6,044 nucleotides of DNA, taken from the NCBI GenBank assembly GCA_018901315.1, contig JAHIFA010000031.1, positions 1 to 6,044 of the forward strand, written 5' to 3'. The position numbers were made by a program, and so were the translations under genes. This DNA is from Nanobdellota archaeon. Lineage in GTDB: Archaea; Nanobdellota; Nanobdellia; Woesearchaeales; CG1-02-33-12. Position 1 is the first letter of the stretch; the number at the start of each line of letters is the position of its first letter. Of this stretch, positions 1-4,858 are shown in pieces. The notes under the pieces were generated by a model. It saw only the letters and a program-made list of their open reading frames with translations. It made no database searches and was not told the DNA's origin.

Positions 1-40
1 ACCTCTTACTTTAGTATGAGGATGAGCATTTCTGGCATCC

Positions 41-117
41 TAAAAATCCATTGTCAAAAGAAAACTCCGTCAAACCAGCATCTTTAGATGCTGGTAGGAG
101 TTTTCTATGGATTTTTA
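41..117 (+). repeat. Long three-segment hairpin, IS200/IS605 right-end or omega-RNA-like
   Basis: The sequence folds into one coaxial hairpin. Outer arms 41-51 and 107-117 match perfectly over 11 bp, middle arms 59-68 and 97-106 over 10 bp, and inner arms 74-83 and 86-95 over 10 bp around a TT turn. The two left-side bulges (52-58 and 69-73) both contain GTCAA, and GTCAAA occurs as a direct repeat at 53-58 and 69-74. A CTTTAG apex in a perfect GC-bearing stem followed by GGTAGGAG is typical of subterminal hairpins at the right end of IS200/IS605 elements, where the omega-RNA of TnpB is encoded. Smaller hairpins lie just upstream (CCTC 2-5 with GAGG 18-21, or GGATG 20-24 with CATCC 36-40). The reading frame starting at base 1 is open to a TAG in the apex (85-87), but I cannot recognise TnpB in those 28 codons. 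It could instead be a terminator or other structured RNA. The pairing is certain; the family assignment is inference. Confidence 0.45.
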
Positions 118-134
118 TGATATAAAATGATAAG

Positions 135-143
135 TTATATAAA
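135..143 (+). promoter_or_regulatory. TATA box of the ATPase-stub/exchanger operon
   Basis: TTATATAAA is centred about 42 bases before the ATG at 181. A start of transcription about 25-27 bases downstream would leave a leader of roughly 15 bases. That leader contains the Shine-Dalgarno-like GAGGT at 170-174, about 6 bases before the ATG. This promoter therefore differs from the leaderless ones elsewhere in the window. Confidence 0.5.
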
Positions 144-180
144 TAAATAATATCCTAGACAATTAAAAAGAGGTTGGTTT

Positions 181-324
181 ATGGATTACTATCATTATCC
201 TGTAAATAAGGTATTAGATGAATTTAAAACATCTTCTAAAGGCCTCTCGCAGCAAGAGGCAGAGCAAAGGCTTGAAAAATACGGCCTTAATGAGATTAAA
301 GAAGAGAAAAAAATAAGCCCATAG
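181..324 (+). pseudogene. Truncated P-type cation ATPase: N-terminal domain only (47 codons)
   Basis: The 47-residue product reads as the N-terminal domain of a Ca2+/cation-transporting P-type ATPase (Cation_ATPase_N family). It begins MDYYHYPVNKVLDEF and continues with the hallmark GLSQQEAEQRLEKYGLNEI at about residues 21-39, then EEKKISP and a TAG stop. Full ATPases run to roughly 850-900 residues, with transmembrane helices, an actuator domain and the DKTGT phosphorylation site; none of these follows. After SP the family usually continues with an aromatic or aliphatic residue and the first membrane helix. Here TAG is followed in frame by RIKC and another stop, so similarity ends at about base 330. 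The stub keeps a TATA box and a Shine-Dalgarno site (GAGGT, 170-174) and lies 8 bases before the exchanger start. It may still be translated and pass ribosomes to that gene. Whether it is a deletion remnant, a retained small peptide or an assembly artefact cannot be told here. Confidence 0.8.
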
Positions 325-332
325 AGGATTAA

Positions 333-1280
333 ATGTTAATAAATAACTTAATAATATTTTTAATAGCATGCATTGTTCTTGTAATAAGCGGTAGCTTATT
401 GGTTAAGACACTTACAAAGATAGCTTCTTTTCTTAGGTTAAGCGAGTTTGTTGTTGGCTTTATAATAATGGCATTTGCGACATCCATCCCAGAATTATTT
501 GTGGGTATAACTTCTGCAATAGCCAAGAATCCTGCATTAGCCCTTGGAAATGTAATTGGCGCAAACATAATAAATTTAACATTAGTGATTGGCATTGCAA
601 TACTTCTTGGAAGGGGAATAAAGATTGAAAGCAAGAAAACAAAGACAGATTCACTTTATATGGTTTTTATTGCTGCACTGCCAATGGTTTTAATGATAAT
701 TGGCGGCTCTTTATCAAGGATTGATGGGATTATTTTATTGGCTGCATTTGCACTTTATGCAAGGAGAATCTTACAGCAAAGAAAATTATTTAAAAAAGAG
801 GTTGAGAATGGCATTAAAAGAAAGGAGATTATTTTAACAACTATTTTGTTTGTCTTTAGCCTTGCCTTATTGTTTTTAAGTGCAAAATTTGTTGTAGAAT
901 ATGCAACATTGCTGTCTGTTGATTTAGCACTGCCTCCAATAATTGTAGGATTATTTATTATATCATTAGGAACAACACTGCCAGAGCTTACATTCGGAAG
1001 CAGGGCAGTTCTGGCAGGGCATTCAGAGATGGCTTTAGGCAATTCAATTGGCTCTGTGATTGTTAACTCAACACTTGTCTTAGGAATAACCTCTATTATT
1101 TACCCAATTACTGCTAACATATTACTATTTTCTGTAAGTGCAATATTCATGGTGGTTATTGCATTTTTGTTTGCAACATTTGTTGAGAGCGGCAACAAGC
1201 TGTATATAAAGGAAGGAATATCCCTGATTCTGCTTTACATATTCTTTGTTATTATTGAGTTCTACATAAATACAATTTAA
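333..1280 (+). CDS. Na+/Ca2+ exchanger of the CaCA family (NCX_Mj/YrbG type)
   Basis: This 315-residue integral membrane antiporter probably exports Ca2+ in exchange for Na+ (or H+). It shows the two inverted alpha repeats of the family. Alpha-1 is at about residues 42-87 (FATSIPELFVG then LGNVIGANIIN) and alpha-2 at about 204-251 (LGTTLPELTFG then LGNSIGSVIVN). Ten hydrophobic segments are apparent, near residues 3-24, 37-60, 68-93, 108-125, 129-143, 166-187, 201-227, 231-257, 262-283 and 293-312. A basic loop at about 144-165 separates the two halves. Length and layout match the structurally known M. jannaschii NCX_Mj (about 300 residues). Ligand positions recalled from that protein map to T50, S51, E54 and N81 in alpha-1 and T214, T215, E218 and N245 in alpha-2, so NCX_Mj Asp240 is Asn here. 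The ATG has a Shine-Dalgarno-like GAGGA (324-328) overlapping the ATPase-stub stop, which suggests coupled translation. The exact ion pair is not shown by sequence. Confidence 0.93.
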   Translation: MLINNLIIFLIACIVLVISGSLLVKTLTKIASFLRLSEFVVGFIIMAFATSIPELFVGITSAIAKNPALALGNVIGANIINLTLVIGIAILLGRGIKIESKKTKTDSLYMVFIAALPMVLMIIGGSLSRIDGIILLAAFALYARRILQQRKLFKKEVENGIKRKEIILTTILFVFSLALLFLSAKFVVEYATLLSVDLALPPIIVGLFIISLGTTLPELTFGSRAVLAGHSEMALGNSIGSVIVNSTLVLGITSIIYPITANILLFSVSAIFMVVIAFLFATFVESGNKLYIKEGISLILLYIFFVIIEFYINTI

Positions 1281-1304
1281 TTACTATTTTAAAAGAGTGA
1301 TTAT

Positions 1305-1319
1305 GAAAAGATTTATATA
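1305..1319 (+). promoter_or_regulatory. BRE/TATA promoter of the HAD phosphatase gene
   Basis: A purine-rich BRE (GAAAAG, 1305-1310) is followed by TATA box TTTATATA (1312-1319). The TATA centre is about 28 bases before the ATG at 1344, so transcription should begin at or within a few bases of the start codon. No Shine-Dalgarno site is present. This is a typical archaeal leaderless arrangement. Confidence 0.7.
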
Positions 1320-1343
1320 ATTCAGGTTTCTCTAAAAAAACAA

Positions 1344-2063
1344 ATGTCAGTTATAAATTTATCAGCAAAATCAAAACCCCTGGAAGAGCTGTTAAAAACA
1401 TCTGGAAATATAATTAAAATAGGCATAGACCTTGATGGATGCGCTGTTGACACAAATCCAATGATTTTATATCAGGCAAATGAGATGTATTATTTTGATA
1501 ATAACAAGAAATATTCAAAATATGATAAAAAAATAAGGGAAGGGCTTGGAAGGCCTCTTCGGGTTGATGACATAATCAGGTTTAGGTATGATGAATGCAC
1601 ACCATTAAGCAAAGAGGAAGTTGATGAAATTTTTAAGGTATTTGCAGAGGAAAAAAAATTCTTAAGTCTAAATCCAATGCCTTATGCAGTTGATATTATA
1701 AATCGCTTGCAGGAATTTTATGATGAGTATTTCATGACAGCAAGGCCTGGGAATGTAGAGGAACAGACTATTGGATGGTTTGAAAACAGTGGAATAAGAA
1801 ATTATGAGAATAAACTAACATTTAACGGCAACAAGTTGGAGATAGCAAAAACTGACAACATTTCAAAATTTATTGAGGACAGGGCCGAAACAGCATTGGA
1901 ATTAGCTGAAAACAATATTAATGTGCTGCTATTAAATTATCCCTGGAACAATGACCCAAAACAGGAATTAATCCAAAAAATTAACAAACATCCAAAAATT
2001 GAAAGAATCTATAATTCTCCGATGGCTTACTGGCCTAATATAGAAGAGAAGCTGATTAAATAA
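1344..2063 (+). CDS. HAD-superfamily phosphatase, 5'(3')-deoxyribonucleotidase-like
   Basis: This 239-residue cytosolic protein has the HAD phosphatase signature. Motif I is IGIDLDGCAVDTN (nucleophile D29, acid/base D31). Motif II is the threonine in YFMTARPGN (T132). A basic stretch near K164-K169 could supply the motif III lysine. The acidic motif IV is FIEDRAETA (E178, D179). The helical region between motifs I and II (about residues 35-115) fits a C1-type cap. The closing LLLNYPWN (about 196-202) resembles the end of NT5C-type 5' nucleotidases. The expected reaction is Mg2+-dependent removal of phosphate from a nucleotide or another small phosphoester; the substrate cannot be read from sequence. 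The start is supported by the leaderless promoter just upstream. About 24 residues precede the first core strand. The gene is monocistronic and converges on the gene at 2078-2491 with 14 bases between stops. The run TCTTTTT at 2065-2071 may help end transcription. Confidence 0.85.
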   Translation: MSVINLSAKSKPLEELLKTSGNIIKIGIDLDGCAVDTNPMILYQANEMYYFDNNKKYSKYDKKIREGLGRPLRVDDIIRFRYDECTPLSKEEVDEIFKVFAEEKKFLSLNPMPYAVDIINRLQEFYDEYFMTARPGNVEEQTIGWFENSGIRNYENKLTFNGNKLEIAKTDNISKFIEDRAETALELAENNINVLLLNYPWNNDPKQELIQKINKHPKIERIYNSPMAYWPNIEEKLIK

Positions 2064-2077
2064 TTCTTTTTGGTTAG

Positions 2078-2491
2078 TTAGCTGTAATCAACAAATAAAC
2101 CTTTATCAGTTTTAAAACGGGTTTTTATTTTTACTTTATTAACTAATTTTTCAAGGTCAAAAGGAGTAACATCAAGGCCACTTTCATTTAAATGCTTTAT
2201 AGCAGCATCCAGGGCCTGCTCGTATGTTTTATATTCACTAGCAAAAATATGTACATCTTTTGAATAAGGGAAAAATTCTAGGACTGCCCATTCTGGTTCA
2301 ACACCATGGATTAAAATATAATTATTAAATTCACCAAATGGAAAGTTTTTGTTTTTTAATATTGATAGATAACAGCTTAGATTTTCAATAGTTTCATCTC
2401 CTCTTGGTGTTACTTTAAGAGAATACACTGTTTTAGGTTTATTTTCATCTCCCATTGGTGTTTCTTTAGATTTGTTGTAGTTTGTTATCAT
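2078..2491 (-). CDS. Unrecognised small soluble protein (137 aa)
   Basis: I do not recognise this family. The protein has no signal peptide, membrane segment or cysteine cluster (a single Cys, C40). The pattern suggests a compact alpha/beta fold after a polar, probably disordered N-terminus (residues 1-20): strand at 22-28, helix at 33-46, strands at about 57-62, 67-75 and 79-84, an amphipathic helix at 88-104 (TYEQALDAAIKHL), then a second helix and a basic strand near 113-128. The 2491 start is chosen because a BRE/TATA promoter lies 28 bases upstream, giving a leaderless mRNA. An internal ATG at codon 13 (MGDENKP) would skip the least structured residues but has no clear Shine-Dalgarno site. 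Codon use and base composition resemble the neighbouring genes. It is convergent with the HAD gene and appears monocistronic. Confidence 0.75.
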   Translation of the reverse strand: MITNYNKSKETPMGDENKPKTVYSLKVTPRGDETIENLSCYLSILKNKNFPFGEFNNYILIHGVEPEWAVLEFFPYSKDVHIFASEYKTYEQALDAAIKHLNESGLDVTPFDLEKLVNKVKIKTRFKTDKGLFVDYS

Positions 2492-2514
2492 ACTTTTTTA
2501 TGTAACTTAGCTTC

Positions 2515-2528
2515 TATTTAAATCTTTT
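2515..2528 (-). promoter_or_regulatory. BRE/TATA promoter of the 137-aa gene
   Basis: Read on the minus strand, AAAAG (2528-2524) is followed by ATTTAAATA (2523-2515), centred about 28 bases before the ATG at 2491. The core AAAAGATTTA is shared with the HAD-gene promoter at 1306-1315. No Shine-Dalgarno site precedes the ATG, so the mRNA is predicted to be leaderless. Confidence 0.65.
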
Positions 2529-2610
2529 GTTTTTATCTATTTTAGAGTAGTGACGTTACTTTCTGCCTTTAAATTTGCATTATTAATCAATGGTTTCAAA
2601 AAATTGGATA

Positions 2611-2631
2611 ATTTTCATCAATATTTAAATA
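2611..2631 (+). promoter_or_regulatory. Orphan plus-strand promoter, near copy of the elp3 promoter
   Basis: This 21-base block containing ATATTTAAATA matches 3109-3129 upstream of elp3 at 20 of 21 positions. As at elp3, an ATG (2654) follows exactly 31 bases after the ATTTAAAT core. Here the frame closes after eight codons (2654-2680). An inverted repeat AAAATT/AATTTT (2600-2605 and 2610-2615) overlaps its left edge. If used, a transcript from it would start near 2650 and run antisense into the 83-aa membrane-protein gene. It could be a duplicated promoter, a remnant of a lost gene, or two independent matches to a common archaeal promoter consensus. Confidence 0.4.
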
Positions 2632-2657
2632 AGATTAGTTATTCTTGAATTGTATGG

Positions 2658-2678
2658 AAAAAAGAATCATTTATTCTT
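2658..2678 (-). terminator. Possible terminator of the small membrane-protein operon
   Basis: On the minus strand, a 6-bp perfect hairpin (arms 2673-2678 and 2662-2667, 5-base loop) runs into six consecutive T residues (2663-2658). The TGA stop of the 83-aa gene lies at the hairpin itself. Archaeal terminators depend mainly on the T tract, so the tract is the more meaningful part. The stem is AT-only apart from one GC pair, so the evidence is modest. Confidence 0.4.
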
Positions 2679-2918
2679 AATATGGTCTTTGAAGTCAGAA
2701 GCTAAAGCATTAAACTTGCCGTCTATGTTTTTAACCCTTTCTTTTAAGGTTGATAAATCACTGCTAAAAGCCATAATCTTAAACAAAATACCTGAAATAA
2801 GAGTAATCAAAATGCTGAATTCTGTTGGGCTTCCTCCAATGAGTTTCCAAAATATAAATATAACACCAAGGATTATTAAAATCCATGCAATCAAATTAGC
2901 CAGGTTATTTACTTTCAT
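2667..2918 (-). CDS. Small membrane protein with two TM helices and a charged helical tail (83 aa)
   Basis: The family is not recognised. The product begins MKVNNLANLIAW and has two hydrophobic helices, about residues 8-27 (IAWILIILGVIFIFWKLI) and 34-52 (FSILITLISGILFKIMAFS), joined by a short GGSPTE turn. A charged amphipathic helix follows (53-83, from SDLSTLKERV), with hydrophobic residues spaced for a coiled coil. The layout suggests both ends on the same face of the membrane, with a self-associating or partner-binding tail. I chose the ATG at 2918 over an upstream in-frame TTG at 2984. The ATG has a Shine-Dalgarno-like AAGGGG six bases before it (2930-2925), and it overlaps the stop of the preceding 30-codon ORF as ATGA. 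The extra 22 residues of the longer form are an off-frame reading of that ORF. Confidence 0.7.
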   Translation of the reverse strand: MKVNNLANLIAWILIILGVIFIFWKLIGGSPTEFSILITLISGILFKIMAFSSDLSTLKERVKNIDGKFNALASDFKDHIKNK

Positions 2919-3007
2919 GCGAAACCCCTTCCCGAAACCATTAAATATATAATTACCAAAATTAGTATAATCCCAACAGTCCAATACAATACTTTTTCTA
3001 TGTCCAT
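2915..3007 (-). CDS. Single-TM small peptide (30 aa), overlaps the next gene as ATGA
   Basis: An ATG at 3007 opens a 30-codon frame. The product begins MDIEKVLYW, continues with a strongly hydrophobic helix at about residues 6-24 (VLYWTVGIILILVIIYLMV), and ends SGRGFA. The acidic/basic N-terminus, one TM helix and short Arg-containing C-terminus resemble genuine small membrane peptides rather than a chance frame. Its TGA stop (2917-2915) overlaps the ATG of the 83-aa gene (2918-2916) in the ATGA arrangement, the same junction seen between elp3 and its partner in this window. This suggests co-transcription and translational coupling, and perhaps a complex of the two membrane proteins. The start has no Shine-Dalgarno site. 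AT-rich sequence at about 3016-3035 or TTTATA at 3051-3056 (minus strand) could be its TATA box. The function is unknown. Confidence 0.55.
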   Translation of the reverse strand: MDIEKVLYWTVGIILILVIIYLMVSGRGFA

Positions 3008-3051
3008 TTTATTTTAATTATTTAATAATTTATTGAAAATTACTGTTTAGT

Positions 3052-3085
3052 ATAAAGGTTGTAACTGTTGTTTATAAACCTTTAT
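3052..3085. repeat. Inverted repeat in the divergent gap, possible operator
   Basis: Arms ATAAAGGTT (3052-3060) and AACCTTTAT (3077-3085) are perfect 9-bp inverted repeats separated by 16 bases. Within the interval, GTTTATAAAC (3070-3079) is itself a perfect 10-base palindrome. Another imperfect one follows: TTATG (3082-3086) with CATAA (3096-3100). The gap 3008-3151 separates the divergent small membrane-protein unit from elp3, so a regulator bound here could affect both. AT-rich DNA gives such repeats by chance, which limits confidence. Confidence 0.35.
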
Positions 3086-3108
3086 GAAATTTTTCCATAA
3101 AATTTTCG

Positions 3109-3129
3109 ATTTTCACCAATATTTAAATA
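3109..3129 (+). promoter_or_regulatory. TATA promoter of the elp3 operon
   Basis: ATATTTAAATA is centred about 28 bases before the ATG at 3152, which predicts a leaderless mRNA. No Shine-Dalgarno site is present. The 21-base block is repeated at 2611-2631 with one mismatch. Confidence 0.65.
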
Positions 3130-3151
3130 TCTCTAATATTTCTGTTTTGTT

Positions 3152-4858
3152 ATGAAACCTTATGAAAAGCAGTATTTCAATGAGATTATTGGGATTTTAA
3201 AGAAAAAAAAGTTTTCAAAGCAGGAAATCTCTAATTTGAAAACAAAGCTTTGCAGGAAATATAAAATAGACATTCCTACAGACATAAAAATATTATTAAG
3301 TGCAGATGTAAAAGACCGCAAACTATTGAAGCATCTGATAACAAAGCCCACAAGGACTATTTCTGGTGTTGCTGTTTGCGCCATTATGACAAAGCCAATA
3401 AAATGCCCTCATGGAAAATGCACTATATGCCCTGGAGGGCCCAAATCTTTTTTTGGGAACATGCCGCAAAGCTATACAGGCAAAGAGCCAGCAACTAGAA
3501 GGGCATTAAGAAATGATTTTGATCCATATCTGCAGGTTATGAATAGGCTTGAGCAGTATATAATGACAGGCCATGTTCCAGACAAAGTTGAGCTTATTAT
3601 AATGGGCGGGACATTTCCAAGCTTTACAAAACTTTATCAGGATTATTTTATTAAATATGCATTAAAAGCAATGAATGATTTTTCAAGAATGTTTTTTAGA
3701 AATGGGGAAATTGATTTATTTAAGTTTAAAACATTCTTTGAAATGCCTGGAAATTTCCAGGATGATGCGCGTGTTAAGAGAATAAAAAATAAACTTTTGA
3801 TATTCAAAAACAAACCAAAAACAACACTTGAAAAAGAGCAAAAGAAAAACGAATCCTCAAAAATAAGGTGCGTTGGCCTTACAATTGAGACAAGGCCTGA
3901 CTTTGCAAAGCCCGAGCATGCTAACCAGATGTTAAGGCTTGGGGCAACAAGAGTTGAACTAGGTGTTCAGACTGCTTATGATAATGTTCTTGAAAAAATA
4001 GAGCGGGGGCATACTGTAAAAGATTCAATTGATGCAACCATTGCCTTAAAAGATGCTGGATTTAAGATAAACTATCACATGATGATTGGCCTGCCCGGCT
4101 CAGGCAGGAAAAAAGATATTAATTCTTTTAAAAAAATATTTTCAGACCAAAGATTTAAGCCAGACATGCTTAAAATATATCCGTGCATGGTTCTAAAGGG
4201 AACAAAACTTTATGAGTTATGGAAAGATAAAAAATATACTCCTACAACCACAGAGGAAGCAGTTGAAATAATAACTGAGATAAAGAGATTTGTTCCGCCG
4301 TATGTAAGAATCATGAGGGTCCAGAGGGATATTCCAACATATTTGACAGAAGCAGGAGTTGACAAAACTAATTTAAGGCAGTATATTGAAAAAGAATTAA
4401 AAGAAAAGGGAATAAAATGCAATTGCATACGCTGTAGGGAAATTGGCCACAAGCTGAAAAAAGAAAAAATAAATTTAAAAAATATAAAGCTAAAAATCCT
4501 TGAATATGATGCAAGCAATGGAAAAGAGTTTTTCATAAGCTATGAGGATGTAAAAAATAATGCATTGATTGGCTTTTGCAGGCTGAGATTTCCATCACAA
4601 AGCTTAAGAAAGGAAATAACAGGCAAATCAGCACTTATAAGGGAGCTTCATGTCTTTGGCTCTGCGATTGCACTCGGAAAGAAAGGAAATATACAACACG
4701 CTGGCTATGGAAAGAAACTATTAAAAAAGGCAGAAGATATATCAAGGAAAAATAAAAAAAATAAAATTGTTGTAATCTCAGGCATTGGTGTAAGAAATTA
4801 TTATCGCAAGCTTGAATATAAAAAACATGGGCCTTACATGGTCAAATATCTAAAATGA
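3152..4858 (+). CDS. elp3: Elp3: tRNA wobble-uridine carboxymethyl-forming radical SAM/GNAT enzyme
   Basis: Archaeal Elp3 uses S-adenosylmethionine and acetyl-CoA to install a carboxymethyl-type group at C5 of uridine 34 in tRNA anticodons. The 568-residue product has a basic N-terminal helical tRNA-binding region (about 1-70). The radical SAM core (about 75-400) carries the iron-sulfur motif CPHGKCTICPGG (C85, C90, C93), MGGTFPS (151-157), LTIETRPD (243-250) and VELGVQTAYDNVL (268-280). A zinc-binding CNCIRCREIG motif follows (C423, C425, C428). The C-terminal GNAT domain (about 445-568) has RELHVFG (498-503) and the acetyl-CoA loop QHAGYGKKLL (515-524), then a Tyr-rich end (RNYYRKLEY). All key residues are present, so it should be active. 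A segment at about 178-224, between MNDFS and TTLEKEQ, appears longer than in most Elp3 proteins. The start is set by the leaderless promoter. The stop overlaps the next gene by four bases. Confidence 0.97.
   Translation: MKPYEKQYFNEIIGILKKKKFSKQEISNLKTKLCRKYKIDIPTDIKILLSADVKDRKLLKHLITKPTRTISGVAVCAIMTKPIKCPHGKCTICPGGPKSFFGNMPQSYTGKEPATRRALRNDFDPYLQVMNRLEQYIMTGHVPDKVELIIMGGTFPSFTKLYQDYFIKYALKAMNDFSRMFFRNGEIDLFKFKTFFEMPGNFQDDARVKRIKNKLLIFKNKPKTTLEKEQKKNESSKIRCVGLTIETRPDFAKPEHANQMLRLGATRVELGVQTAYDNVLEKIERGHTVKDSIDATIALKDAGFKINYHMMIGLPGSGRKKDINSFKKIFSDQRFKPDMLKIYPCMVLKGTKLYELWKDKKYTPTTTEEAVEIITEIKRFVPPYVRIMRVQRDIPTYLTEAGVDKTNLRQYIEKELKEKGIKCNCIRCREIGHKLKKEKINLKNIKLKILEYDASNGKEFFISYEDVKNNALIGFCRLRFPSQSLRKEITGKSALIRELHVFGSAIALGKKGNIQHAGYGKKLLKKAEDISRKNKKNKIVVISGIGVRNYYRKLEYKKHGPYMVKYLK

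Noticed and set aside
1..87. Frame-1 open stretch as the C-terminus of TnpB ending at the TAG in the hairpin apex
   Set aside because: Only 28 codons are visible and no zinc-ribbon or RuvC residue is recognisable, so it is not called as a gene. The position of the stop is noted under the hairpin.
2549..2560. Imperfect palindrome AGTGACGTTACT
   Set aside because: Two mismatches in 12 bases and a single occurrence; it lies upstream of the minus-strand TATA box but is too weak to call an operator.
2590..2628. 12-codon ORF (MVSKNW...) downstream of a TTTAAAT
   Set aside because: It is too short, its coding sequence contains the orphan promoter and AT-rich inverted repeat, and nothing supports translation.
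2650..2952. 100-codon plus-strand frame starting with TTG
   Set aside because: It lies antisense to the 83-aa membrane protein, whose helix pattern, Shine-Dalgarno site and ATGA junction are much more gene-like. The plus-strand product has no coherent domain.
2919..2984. 22-residue N-terminal extension of the 83-aa protein from a TTG start
   Set aside because: The added residues (aromatic, Gly and Asn rich) are an off-frame reading of the 30-codon TM ORF, and the internal ATG has a Shine-Dalgarno-like site and an ATGA overlap.
4210..4536. Minus-strand frame of 108 codons inside elp3, and similar antisense frames at 329-634, 755-1042, 3160-3384 and 5568-5807
   Set aside because: These are antisense shadows of strongly supported genes and have no promoter, Shine-Dalgarno site or recognisable domain.
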